Of a stretch of DNA of 64,000 nt, positions 1-10,737 are shown in pieces (the stretch's first letter is position 1; every line of letters starts with the position of its first letter). This DNA is from Antedon mediterranea. Taxonomy: Eukaryota; Echinodermata; Crinoidea; Comatulida; Antedonidae. The DNA is taken from positions 1,617,001-1,681,000 of the forward strand of contig NC_092675.1 in NCBI RefSeq assembly GCF_964355755.1, given 5' to 3'. A program made the position numbers and the translations under genes. The notes below the pieces were generated by a model. It did not search any database and was not told where the DNA came from. It worked only from the letters and a program-made list of their open reading frames with translations.

Positions 1-818
1 TTTATGAAAAGAAGCACTATACTCTGCATAATTCAAAGTTTGTCTACTGTATGACCGAGTATAGTCCCAGGGGCCTGTTAATGAAATTAGGTGTAAATTA
101 GGGAGTTTGATTATATTTAACATGTGATTATACTATGATGATGATAATTATGTATTAAACCTTTAAAAGTTTAAAAAGAAAATCTGACTTAATCTTAAAT
201 TTGAGAATTAATTTAAATTTCATAGCCTTCTAAATTGTAAATTTTGTTGATATTGGTAAATTCTGACATTAATTTGTACCTGCATTGTAAGCTTGTCATG
301 ACAGCATTTACCAGAATAATTAAAACATTGGCTGGCTACAAACAGTTTCCATAGCATATGTAAATCATTACATTCTTGAATTAAATGAAGTTGAATTTAT
401 CATTGAATATCGGTAGTGAATTCACTGTAAAAACCAGTATTCAATTTGTCTGTAATTTAATTAATACCAATCGCAATTTATGGAAAATGATATCTAAATC
501 ATTGACATTGTTTAGACAGTGGTTGACAGATGCGATTACTAATTTCCGATTTTGTCTAGTTTTTTGTGGGAAAGTTTTCTGAACGCATTAATGGCGCAAC
601 ATCTATTGAACCAATATTACTTTATTGACACCGCCTGTAACAAGTGACATAAAACAGTACACGCAATTATTACTGAAATCAAACCTTTTATTAATATTAA
701 TAACTAACAACTTTGGTTTTTAGAAAGTGTTCTTTTGGCAGCATTTGGTGACTTGTTTTGTTTCAATTATTTGGTATTTTTTCACTGGGAAATAAACCTA
801 TACTTTCTAAACTAAGCC

Positions 819-925
819 TTAAACTCTGTCTACACTAAACAAAATGTGCTGTGCCCATATATGGACATGGTGATGTCATATCACTACCATATTGAAGCAT
901 ATCACTATCATATTTGGGCACAAGA
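819..925. repeat. MITE-A copy A (3' truncated)
   Basis: Left end TTAAACTCTGTCTACACTA. One CArG box at 855-864 (CCATATATGG) and TGATGTCA. The right arm is missing. Confidence 0.75.
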
Positions 926-1194
926 TTTGAACCAAAGCAATAAGCAAACAAGTTAGGCCACGATACTACATCATAACTAAAATATGTTTGAATATTGATT
1001 CTAATTAATAAGATGAAACAAGATAGACTATCAGATAAAAAAAACTGTTTTAATTGCTGGTCATTGTAAACTTTTAAATTTGTTTGAATTGGTCAGATGT
1101 TTGCCCTACTTTGGTGTAATTGTATTTGATACTAATACATTTGAAAATACTTGCAAAAAGAATTTGTGATTAATTTTTGATTAATTCTTAGGTG

Positions 1195-1262
1195 GGAACA
1201 CCTGCAACCTCCAGATCACTATTCTGGCGTTCAAACCTCTAGACCGAGGTAGCACTGGTGGC
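1195..1262 (-). mobile_element. tRNA-like SINE remnant (family 1, copy 1)
   Basis: Minus-strand motifs GGTCTAGAGGTTTGAACG and AATAGTGATCTGGAGGTTGC are shared with 43010-43095. Confidence 0.45.
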
Positions 1263-1367
1263 TAGAATTAAATTGTTTTAATTACTGTATTACAAAATTA
1301 CAATTTAAAACATCTTTATCATTTACTGTTACACTATTTTCAGTAAAATCATTTGTTTTAATTGTAG

Positions 1368-3553
1368 CTATGAAAAAGAAACCTGTAGTATCTGAAGTGA
1401 GGACACCAACAGCTACCTGGAGCGGCCTAGGATTTTCAAAGTCTATGCCAGAGTCAGCCATTAGGGAATTTCAAAAGACAAATGGCATGGCATTGTTTAA
1501 GTCTGGAAAAAAACTACCAACTACGTATGAAGTATGTACCTGCTACATTAGTTCCATTTCCAACATTAGTCAACTTTCATGCATAATGTGTGATTCTCGC
1601 GCATGCGGGTCAATTTTGTCATGCCTCGCGCGTACATGGCTATTTCTCATGCATCCATAAAATCATTATTTTGACACTTGCCTCTTTTGAAGGAAAATAG
1701 CCAAGGACTGCACATTGTTTACATAATTAGCCTATGTTTATTGGTATTTTACAGTTAATGTACAGTAGTACAGGAAAGCCAACTCAATATATCGAAAAAT
1801 AGAAGGCATATTTCATGATTGTTTTGAGTTAAAATAACATAGAGGGATATTTCATGATTGTTTTGAGTTAAAATAACATAGAGGGTGCTACATATAATTT
1901 TAATTCAATATCTTGTACATTGGCCACTGACAAAGTTGGCAGGTATACAATATTATTATAATTAAGATTTAGAATAATTTATGTAAGTTATTTCACACGC
2001 TATCACACAAATCACAAACGCTGAACATCTTGCGACATAGCATAATTAACAAGACTTCTCCAATCAGAGCAGTTATTGGCAAGAGTGTGCATAGACTTAT
2101 TTTTGTTACTACCAATAGAAAATATACATAGCAGTAGCACTGTACATTCATGTGTAGTTTCCATGATTTGACATCAGAGGCGTACCAAGGTCCACTTTTT
2201 TAGGCCCTTAAGCCTGACATTTTTCTACATTTTCTTAGCTCCACTTCAACAATAGTAGTCCCGCATTTACAATTTTCGCAGCCCCCTTTCCCTCTAGACA
2301 GGAACCAGCCTACGCCTCTGGAAATGCTATTTATTTGTAATTTAATCTTTTAGAGTAGGAGAGAGGAGGATGGAGAATGCCACCTGAATGATAGTGGAAG
2401 CAGTAGCGGTAGTGGTAGTAACTGCAGTAGTAGCATGTGGCCTCCAGATAGGTCATGTAGCCCAAGGTTGAATGATACTGGATATCCTAGCTACAGAAAA
2501 CGTAAGTTGTGCTTTAACCAGGTTTTCTCAAACGGTCTTGTTTATTTATTGTCATTTGAATATTGATTTGATTGCATTGATATGAGTATGTGTAGAAGAT
2601 GTACTTAGTTAGCAGAGCAATGATACGAGTAATTGAATAATAAGTAGAACATTTAGTATGTTAAGCTTTGTCTACACATCAAACATAGTGATATGCTTAA
2701 GTACGGTAGTGATATGACATCATCATGTCCATATATGGGCACATTACATTTTTTTTTCACATAAAGTTTGACGGTGTAGACAGAGCTTAAGAAATGGCAA
2801 GTGGTGTATGAGGTACCGTAATTGAGAATTTGTTACCGTTCACAAAAGACCCTCATTGTTAATTTTAATCAAGCTATTAAGAAACTGACAATTTAATTGT
2901 CAGGACAATGTGTCAGGACAATGAATACAAAAAAAATGTAAACAAAATATTGTTGTTTTCAGACAATTTTAGTCAAAGTAATTACTTTGATGCAACATCA
3001 CTTCCTAGGCCAACTAAAGGATTATGGCCTAGTTCAGCTAATAGCTCTATGCAGCTGGCAAATCCAGAGATGGCCGAGCTCTTCAGTAAACTGGGCCTAG
3101 CAAAATATATCGACATATTTCATCAACAAGAAATTGACCTTGCTACATTCATGACCTTAACCGATGGCGACCTAAAAGAACTTGGAATATCCACATTTGG
3201 GGCACGTCGAAAGATGCTACTTGCCATATCAGGTACAAATTTGTTTTATTTTATTTGGTGAGATGGTCTGTTTTGATTGAATATTGCCAGGCAAAGTACA
3301 GTATAGTATTTTTGTATTAATATAGTAAGTACTGTACTGTACTGAACTGTACTGTACTGTACAGTTTATAGAAATACGATAGAATTCAGTCCTGAACGGT
3401 ATAATTAAAACCATTCTAGCTATGTATGTACTGTAGTATTTCTTAATATATCATGCATTTTCTCTTCTCATTTCAGAGATCAAAGATAATTTAGAGAAAG
3501 TAACTGGCAACAACCACTCATCTTTTTTAAATACAAGAACTGGAAAGTGGTGA
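1368..3553 (+). CDS. BICC1: Bicaudal-C homologue, C-terminal part (5' exons outside window)
   Basis: Four coding exons: 1368-1531, 2354-2501, 2963-3232 and 3477-3553 (TGA stop). All have AG acceptors, the first three have GT donors, and the phases agree, giving about 218 residues. The first exon carries the conserved linker motif TPTATWSGLGFSKSMP. The second is Ser/Gly-rich. The third and fourth encode a SAM domain that starts near MAELFSKLGLAKYIDIF, contains LTDGDLKELGI and GARRKML, and ends soon before the stop. In known Bicaudal-C proteins, N-terminal KH domains bind mRNA and the C-terminal SAM domain polymerises, giving translational repression in cytoplasmic foci; the KH part lies upstream of the window. 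The tail after the SAM domain is short (about 20 residues). Recognition of the family is firm; the 1368 boundary means the entry is partial. Confidence 0.93.
1807..1884. repeat. Tandem duplication, about 39 bp x 2
   Basis: The segment with ATATTTCATGATTGTTTTGA and AATAACATAGAGG occurs twice in succession in a BICC1 intron. Confidence 0.9.
2175..2320. mobile_element. hAT-like MITE candidate
   Basis: Perfect 10-bp terminal inverted repeats CAGAGGCGTA and TACGCCTCTG bound 146 bp in a BICC1 intron. The ends are hAT-like (CAGNGGCG). No clear 8-bp target duplication is seen. Confidence 0.5.
2661..2790. repeat. MITE-A copy B
   Basis: Ends TTAAGCTTTGTCTACAC and GTGTAGACAGAGCTTAA. TGACATCA and CCATATATGG are 7 bp apart. 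It lies in a BICC1 intron. Confidence 0.85.
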
Positions 3554-4339
3554 GTGACAAGTTAAGAAAGGCTTTCGATTTAGACAACTCAAGTAATGAA
3601 CAGTCCTAGCAAGCATGCAAGAATTTTGAATTGATGGTACAGTAGTAGGCATAAGATTGTATTTGGCGTATTCTAGAATGTCCATGCCTCAATCTTGGGG
3701 TAAACAATTGAGTCATGTGGGTCTGCAATTTAACTGTGTGTATATTGTGAAATATTTGGAATACTGTTTGTATGTGGAGGTAGCCAGATATCACACATAA
3801 ATGAAATAAAGCTTTAATATTAGTTGTTGAATTTGAAGGAAAAGAACGATCAAAGTTTTAAAGAAATGGATGTTTTTGTGAGTATGAATTTTAAAACGAA
3901 AAGGTTTTGTTTGCGAATGCATTTTGAGTGGTAAATAGTGTATGTACAGTACATGCACATCCATGAAAAGTAGCTGGATTCAAAATTCATTTATGTAGAC
4001 ATTAAAGACAGTAGTATTCTACGCACAATGCACAAGCCGTTTTTTAAAAATGGTTGGTAAATTTGTGGTTAAATTTAATTGCAAGATTTATTTATTTTCT
4101 CAGAAATTGTGTTTTACACAAACTATTTTTCTACTGGTTATCTTAGAATATCTATATAAAAAAAAAAGAAAGTATATTAATATTGTGAATAACCATTTGA
4201 CAAAAATGGTTTTTGTTTTTATTTATAATACAAAATGAATCAATGATTGTCAAACATGAAAAAAGAATAACACTAAAAACAAGTTCTTTTTTAATGTACA
4301 TTTTATTGATCTAAATTTTAAAGTTTCGAAACAGATGAC

Positions 4340-4472
4340 TTAAGCTCTATTTGCACTATCAAACCTTAAAATGTGATGTGCCCATATATGGACACGATGA
4401 TGTTGTATCACTACCATATTTGTGCATATCACACTTTTTTTCAAGCTATTTGATAGTGTAGACAGAGCTTAA
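4340..4472. repeat. MITE-A copy C
   Basis: Ends TTAAGCTCTATTTGCAC and GTGTAGACAGAGCTTAA. One CArG box CCATATATGG. It lies in the BICC1 3' UTR or flank. Confidence 0.85.
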
Positions 4473-6964
4473 GATAAAAGTTGATTTATATAATAGGGTG
4501 GCTCGTTTGGAAATGTTCTTATTCTGGTTTTCTCTGAAGAAATGTCATCAAATCAATGGAAGATGCTACTGTACTATATAAACTGAATTATGTACATAAT
4601 AGTATATAAACTGAATTACTAAAACCTGTATACAAATATATAATAGTACAGTACACATCTTGTACTAATGACATTTGTGTATCGGCAGCAAAGTGAAGTA
4701 TTGTTCAACAAGTGTGATACTGAACTGTATGAATAAAGCTGCATAATTATAATATAATGCTGCATTTTCTATAATTCTCAAGGAAGTGTCAAATAATTAA
4801 ATAACTTAGTGATTAAATTTGATTAAAACCTTGTAATAACAGTGCCTTGAAAATAGCTTTTTTTTTCTTTTATTTTTTTTAATTGTTAAGTAAGTAGGTA
4901 GTAAACTAGGTACTAAATAAGTGGAGGGAGGTTTGTATGTATATAGTACCTCTCCCTTGTTATACTTAAGTTGTGAGTAACACCATGATCAGGTATACGC
5001 CTATTTGTGCACGTTAAATGCAGGTTGAATTCCTTTCATTTCAAATCATTGTATGCATGGTTTTCAAACACAGTTAGTGTCACTATCACAAGTCTTAGTG
5101 TGTGCTCTTGTGCCAAATAAACAATTTATGGTTACTTAAAATTTGAATTATGGTTAATAACTTGTAAAAATATGTTTATGTTTATCGTAACAATTGTTAA
5201 TATGATATAGGATCATAATAATTGACCTGTACTACTTAATTCTTTTTTGAATAATAATTTTGTAGTTAATTATTTACAATTACGGTACTGCCAATTTTGT
5301 TTTAACTATGGTATACTAAAGGCAGTTCCAATTAAGGCACATAGCAAATACCTCAATAATTATAATGGGTACAATAAAGAAGTATGACACATTTAGTATG
5401 TAATATTTTAATAAATAATAATGATTACATTGACACATTTATCAATTAATTTAGTATATTTATTGATATGTGCCATATAGAAGTTGATAATTTCTGTTGA
5501 CGTTAAAATGTCTGGTATGTTTAAATCTAAATGTTTAGACAATATTAGCCTAGTGCTGGTAGATCTTTGTGGTCCAAGTAAAAAGAAGTACGATAGTTTT
5601 ATTGACACCCCTCCATTTTAATTGGTAGAATCCTTTAAGAGGGATAATTTTGTTAACAGAATTTCTCATTTGCAATTTTGATTATTAATGCCTTGAAAAT
5701 ATACATGAATATTTATATGCCTTGAAATCTGTCCAATCAACAAATTTTATGCACATGATTATGCATTCAACTTATAAATATGCATTGTCTAGTTATGAAT
5801 TAACATTTTCAATAATGAATATGCATTGTAAGTCTACAAATACCGTCCAATATATTTTGTCATGGGTTTTGTATTTGTGTTGGTAGTATGGAAAACTATT
5901 TTAAACTTTCCATAGTTAAGCAATGCAAGACTATAAATGAATTGTAAATACAGTCAACTCTCCCTAACAGTGAAATACTCCTAAAATGATAATTTGTACA
6001 AATCATTTATTTTATTTTCTTATTTTGTGGAGTTTACTGACATGTTTAGTTTCGACATTACATGTTTAGTTTAAACTGTAAACTGTTTAGAGTTGGCTGT
6101 AAATGTATCAAGTTAGTAATTATGTAGGTGTGCAAATGCTTAGTAATTGCTTAAAGTTCAGAGGTGAATTCAAGAATTATCCAATTGTAACATGGCTTGC
6201 AGAATTAAAGAAATATGAAATGTATGAAGCAAGTTATTAATATTATTCATGAATGTGCCCGATTCATTTTTATTTACAAAAACACTTTTTATTCGAAAAT
6301 GTGTTCTAGGAAATAGTTGGTATAATTTGTAAATTTTATTTTATAAAAACATTTAGTGTTTCTCTAAATGTTTATATGTAAAGTATATGTAAATAAGCTG
6401 TATATGATGTACAAGGAAAATAAGTTTGTACTATACAATCAGTCAGTTATCACTTAGGTTTCCAAAGTCCGGAAATTATTGTTTGAAATTATTAAGTATG
6501 AGATGAGTACAGTAAAGCAAACAAATGGACATAACAAGTAAATTCTGTATGGAAGGAGGTGGAACATAATACAGTATAGGAAGTATTTAATTTTAAATGA
6601 AAATTTAAGGTTTGATGAATAAAATCTTTTGATTTAACCTTTATATTGAAATTATATTACTCTGTTATGATGGTTTATCTTGACTTATAAAAACAATTAT
6701 GACAATCGAAAGCAAATTTGCAAACAAAAGAAAATAAGATTTTATTTAATGTTTGCATCAAGTGTTATGTTGTAATAAATTTACTGTGCTTATAAATAAA
6801 GAAATTACAATTGAAAGGCTACAAGTGAGATTATGTGGGAATATGCCGGCTTCCGGGCATGTGCTGATCTGCTATTGTTGCTTGTGGTACTGCAGCAGGT
6901 ATGCATTTTTGTTGCTGCTTTCTATTCTATACAAGTTTTTATATGGTGCCCTACAAAGAACAGA

Positions 6965-7180
6965 TTAATTAAAAAGAAAAGGTTTAAATAGAGGTGCCGA
7001 ATTCGCTCCTCTCAAATCGACAGGAAGCGTTTTCCAGATCCGCGGAGCGGTGACAGAAGAAGCATTGTCACCAGCTTTCAGATTAGATCGTGGAACGAAA
7101 AGTCGGGTGGGATAATTAAATCCACCTTTGCTTGTTGATTGCATAGGTTTATTATATGGGTTAAACATAACTGAAAACAA
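6965..7180 (-). mobile_element. LINE reverse-transcriptase C-terminal remnant
   Basis: The minus strand is open for 71 codons with RLFVPRSNLKAGDNA and APRIWKTLPVDLRGA, followed by FKPFLF. This is the C-terminal pattern of a LINE ORF2, of a different subfamily from 39622-40060. Confidence 0.75.
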
Positions 7181-7682
7181 TTACTGTATTTTCAAAACAC
7201 ATTATCGCACAATGTCCATGATAGGTATAGTGGAATAGTATGTGTAGTCCTAAATCATTTGAAATAAAATTATATTTTGAAAACCAAACCAAGTATACTG
7301 CATTAATAGCCTGATAAAGCCAACAGTAGGCTACTATTAGTATAGTATATAGTAGCCTTTCGTCTGATATAACGTTACTTCAAACATCATTATTTCAAAC
7401 ATCATTATACATGCACGTTACATTGGACCGTCACCATTTTCCTGAAAATTGTAAATGCGGAACACAAAAAATAGAGCTGCTCGGAAATAGCATATAGTTA
7501 TACTGTACATTGATATATGAAACGAAATTATAAGTCTACAGAATCGGCCCAACATGGTTGGGATTGAGCTAAGAATATTTTGATAGAGTTGCTAGGTCCC
7601 CAGAAATTGGATTATAAATATGAAACAAAATATGTAAGTCTCCAGGACCTACCATGGTTGAGGCTGAGCAAAGACTTTGCCT

Positions 7683-8450
7683 TTTTAGTCGCGTGGAAGC
7701 GACTCTATAGTTCACTAAGTCGGTCGGTCGGTCTGTCTGTCTGTCTGTCTGTCTGTCGGTCCGGTATCACTATGCGTTTTATCGCTTTATGACCTTATCT
7801 TGATATCAGTTTAATCTAGCTAAGTCAATTTTTCACAGAATATTCCTTATGGCCAGGAATCGATGTGGTTATGTTTTCACGGTGCGCAATAAAAAATTAC
7901 GCGGTCTACGCACGATTTAACGAAATCACGTTTGTAATCATATCTTAACAACCATGAATCACAATTAAATAAAATTTGGTACTCATAAATTTCAGGGCAT
8001 AAATCATCATATGGCAATACAATTACGTGCGTAGCGCATGTAACGCATGCGTACGCGCGCTTAAAATTTTCAAAATTTATTTTCGATGAAATAAGAGTAC
8101 GTTTCAGGCAATTTTAAGCGTTTACAAAATTGCCATGAGTGCGCAGATTTTTGCGCGCGCACTGCGCGTTAAATGTTATTGCGAACACTTTTTGCCCGAT
8201 TTCTGTTTTCTTGAATTACTTTTCAACTCGAAATTACGTTATACGAGCACGTCAAATGTGACAGGCTACGCACGTGTAAATTAAAAAAATATAAATGTTT
8301 TTAAACATTTCAACATTTTTAAACATGTTCAGTAATTTCGGTCAGTATAGTTCACTCGGTCGGTCGGTCCGTCTGTCTGTCGTCTGTCTGTCTGTCGGTC
8401 TGTTTGTCTGTCGGTCCGGTATCACTATGCATTGTAGCATGCGGCCTTGT
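7683..8450. repeat. CpG-rich dispersed repeat with two GTCGGTCGGTC/TGTC heads
   Basis: The head AGCGACTCTATAGTTCACTA with GTCGGTCGG and (GTCT)n, then GGTCCGGTATCACTATGC, occurs at about 7696-7772. The part from TATAGTTCACT through GGTCCGGTATCACTATGC recurs at 8346-8429. Between them is CpG-rich DNA with GCGCGC runs unlike the rest of the window. The second head overlaps the 3' end of the TRIM reading frame. A third short head lies at 60842-60890. Confidence 0.7.
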
Positions 8451-9835
8451 TTAAATTTCTGGTGGTAACTTGATTTTGGTGGCTCATTTAGACCTGACAT
8501 CTGAAATGTGGGGACAACCTCAAAATTCTTCTTCGGGGCACGTGCCTGCTTCTGGTATTCTGATATGCTATCCCTCTTGTCCGGCTTTCTTTCCCATCCG
8601 GTGTATATAGGTAATTGTTGTACCCGTTCAACAGCATAATCCATAAAAGGATCAATGCTTGGTTGATCCCCATAATCGTAGACTGGCTGTATATGAATAT
8701 CAGGTTTGATGCGAGTTGCATTTTCATCGATACATACCTGTATAGCTAGTTTTCCGGTACTAACGGATCCAATATTACATTGCTTGATTGTGTCAATATT
8801 TGCTTTCTTCTCAGTAAAATAAATTTGCCCATTATCATTTGGTTCTACATTTGGTAAATCATTAATCCTTGTCTGTACAGCTTTAATAGCAGAACTGCTT
8901 GATTGCATGGCCATAGCTTCATTACTGGTTAATAACTGATCCACCAATTTTAACTTCTGATTTACCTCATCCACAATTGACGTTAACTCGCGCGTTTGTT
9001 GTTCGGACACTTCTTTCTTTTTTTTAAATTCCCTCTCCACTTCATTTTTAAATTCTTTTTCCTTATTCTTAATGCTAGTGATTAGTGATTCTGTACATTT
9101 TTCGATATCTGTCAAACATTTGAGCTTGCATTGGTCCAATTTCGAAGAATTTGCTAGAACATTTTCAAGACCTTTTTGTAAAGTTTTTTTGGATGCATCT
9201 GCAGCTTGTTTGACATCAATGGCAGTTTTTCTAAAGTTACCGAATGCTTCAGAAAGGTTGATAAGTTTATGATTATTGTCTTGTGTCACACTGTGATCAA
9301 TAATAGCACAATGCATGCAAATTGGTATTTCACACCCTGTACAAAAAAACTGCAATTTTTCATTATGTTGAGAGCAACAAGGAGGATGCAGAGCTGCAAT
9401 CTGTTGTGGACTCATTTCCAAGATTTCCTGCTTTGGACAAAGCTTGTGTTTTGCAGAAACAGGAATTTTCACATGATAATCTTTACAAGATTTGCATAAA
9501 TACATTCTACAATCTATGCAGTAATACTCTGTCTGCACGCTTTTTTCACAAATACACTCCATTTCTTTGCCTTCTTCAACTTGTTCAACGATTTCTAATA
9601 AGTCATTCAAGAAGGTATTAGGTGGTAAAGATTCAATTGCATCTACTGATGTTGAATATGCTCTCAAGCAAATTGGACATGATAAGCTGCCCTTTTCTTG
9701 TATCCACTTTTGTAAGCATTCTTTACAGAAATTGTGAAGACAGGTGAGTGTTTTTGGTTCTTTGAGTCGCTTAAGACATATTGGACATTCCAATATTTTC
9801 TGATCAAGGTCATCCAAGAATCTATTTAGTGCCAT
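8342..9835 (-). CDS. Intronless TRIM-type RING/B-box/coiled-coil protein (putative E3 ubiquitin ligase)
   Basis: A single 497-codon open frame. Near the N-terminus is a C3HC4 RING finger (CPIC at about 17, CLHNFCKECL, then CPIC). A first B-box-like Cys/His cluster (about 92-133) and a canonical B-box2 (about 150-195) follow, then a Lys/Glu-rich coiled coil (about 200-310). This RBCC order defines the TRIM family, whose RING recruits E2 enzymes for ubiquitin transfer and whose coiled coil dimerises. No NHL, PRY-SPRY or filamin domain is seen; the C-terminal 180 residues match nothing I recognise. The last 20 or so codons (Arg/Thr/Asp/Pro repeats) are encoded by a dispersed GTCGGTCGGTC-type repeat, so the natural C-terminus may have been altered by insertion. 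The start is the first ATG before the RING, with a TATATAAA-like element upstream. Lack of introns suggests a retrocopy or a single-exon TRIM expansion. The ORF is clear; the subfamily is unknown. Confidence 0.88.
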   Translation of the reverse strand: MALNRFLDDLDQKILECPICLKRLKEPKTLTCLHNFCKECLQKWIQEKGSLSCPICLRAYSTSVDAIESLPPNTFLNDLLEIVEQVEEGKEMECICEKSVQTEYYCIDCRMYLCKSCKDYHVKIPVSAKHKLCPKQEILEMSPQQIAALHPPCCSQHNEKLQFFCTGCEIPICMHCAIIDHSVTQDNNHKLINLSEAFGNFRKTAIDVKQAADASKKTLQKGLENVLANSSKLDQCKLKCLTDIEKCTESLITSIKNKEKEFKNEVEREFKKKKEVSEQQTRELTSIVDEVNQKLKLVDQLLTSNEAMAMQSSSSAIKAVQTRINDLPNVEPNDNGQIYFTEKKANIDTIKQCNIGSVSTGKLAIQVCIDENATRIKPDIHIQPVYDYGDQPSIDPFMDYAVERVQQLPIYTGWERKPDKRDSISEYQKQARAPKKNFEVVPTFQMSGLNEPPKSSYHQKFKQGRMLQCIVIPDRQTNRPTDRQTTDRRTDRPSELY

Positions 9836-10021
9836 CGTTCAACCAGTACCTTCAATACCTTTGATGATTAATTACCAAGTCCTAATTATAGAGGCTTTAT
9901 ATATACGGTACTTTCAATTGTCATTGCGCCCTCATCGACTGGTCCGTTTAGCGTGTGACGTGTGTGCGTTGAGGAGGAGAGCTAGCTGCTGGGGTAGCAT
10001 CGGTGGATTTTTGTGCTCGTT
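9836..10021. promoter_or_regulatory. Putative bidirectional promoter, TRIM (-) / hnRNP H (+), with hnRNP H 5' UTR exon
   Basis: The TRIM ATG (9835, minus strand) and the inferred hnRNP H non-coding first exon are divergent and less than 190 bp apart. Read on the minus strand, a TATATAAA-like box lies at 9896-9905, about 60 bp upstream of the TRIM ATG. On the plus strand, a half-CRE (TGACGT, about 9956-9961) precedes a GC-richer stretch that ends in a strong splice donor (GTTGTAAGT, donor GT at 10022). That donor is inferred to join the coding exon near 10738. Promoter function is inferred from layout. Confidence 0.5.
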
Positions 10022-10447
10022 GTAAGTGGTTATAAATTTAGTATAATTTATCATAAATATAATGGAAAATATGCATTTATTTATTGATATTGTATAATAA
10101 TAAGAATTTGAGATCAGGAATTTATTATTTATTGTATTTTTTATTAAGTATATCCTTGTTTTTGAAGGGCTAGAATTGTTCTCTTCGACTGTACTTTGTT
10201 TAGGCTTACTGTGTAGTAGCCTATGCGTGGCGTAGACAAGCCACTGCTGACACTGCAACCTCGCCTAGTTAGCTAGATTAGACTGCATGGTTGTTAGAAG
10301 ACAGTCGAAACAAACAGATAGTTTTCAATTTAAGATGAAAAAGTCTATGATATGAGGGCCTAGTCCCTAGTTATGTAAATTCATAATTAAATTTTTGCCA
10401 ACACAGAAATGTTTTGTTATACATATTTTAAATAAATGGCACATAAA

Positions 10448-10626
10448 ATAAGGTTTATCTTAAATAGCATAAGCGATGCATGATGGGAAGGAATTGGGAT
10501 CAATAGCACCCCACCACCAGTATATAAAGTTTTATTATAAGGTGGCGCTATTGCTCCCAATCCCTTCCCATCATGCATTGTGCAATGACGTTCCTCGTGA
10601 AATCAAGCTATTTGCGATAAACCTTA
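10448..10626. repeat. Palindromic MITE-like element in hnRNP H 5' intron
   Basis: Two inverted segments are visible. The outer arms read AAGGTTTATC near 10450 and its complement GATAAACCTT near 10616. The inner arms of about 38 bp (10476-10515 and 10540-10577) share TGCATGATGGGAAGG. The centre is a short AT spacer. It would fold into a long hairpin. Only one copy was seen in the window, so the mobile-element interpretation rests on structure. Confidence 0.6.
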
Positions 10627-10737
10627 TTCTCGTTTTTAAAAAAATGTTATGTTTGACTTTGTTTATGAAAAAGAGAAAATATAACTGATACAAATATTTA
10701 TTTTCCTATTAATAACAAGATTTTAACTGATATTTTG

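Larger units (their letters stand above)
1..1367. other. Intronic DNA upstream of the first visible BICC1 exon
   Basis: No convincing coding exon is seen. The stretch holds a truncated MITE-A copy (819-925) and a tRNA-like SINE remnant (about 1195-1262). Because the exon at 1368 begins in mid-codon behind a splice acceptor, this DNA is most simply an intron of the BICC1 homologue. Confidence 0.6.
3554..8341. other. BICC1 3' flank and intergenic DNA with repeats
   Basis: The sequence following the BICC1 stop is AT-rich with no coding exon that I can support. Candidate polyadenylation hexamers AATAAA lie at 3805-3810 and 4732-4737. It contains a MITE-A copy (4340-4472), a LINE 3' remnant on the minus strand (6965-7180) and a CpG-rich repeat from about 7683. 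The gene on the other side (TRIM) converges on it from the minus strand. Confidence 0.6.

Noticed and set aside
8488-9621. Several open frames overlapping the TRIM gene on both strands
   Set aside because: Shadows of the 497-codon TRIM frame; none shows domain similarity.
10476-10688. 70-codon plus-strand frame before the hnRNP H start
   Set aside because: It runs through the palindromic element in the 5' intron and has no protein similarity.
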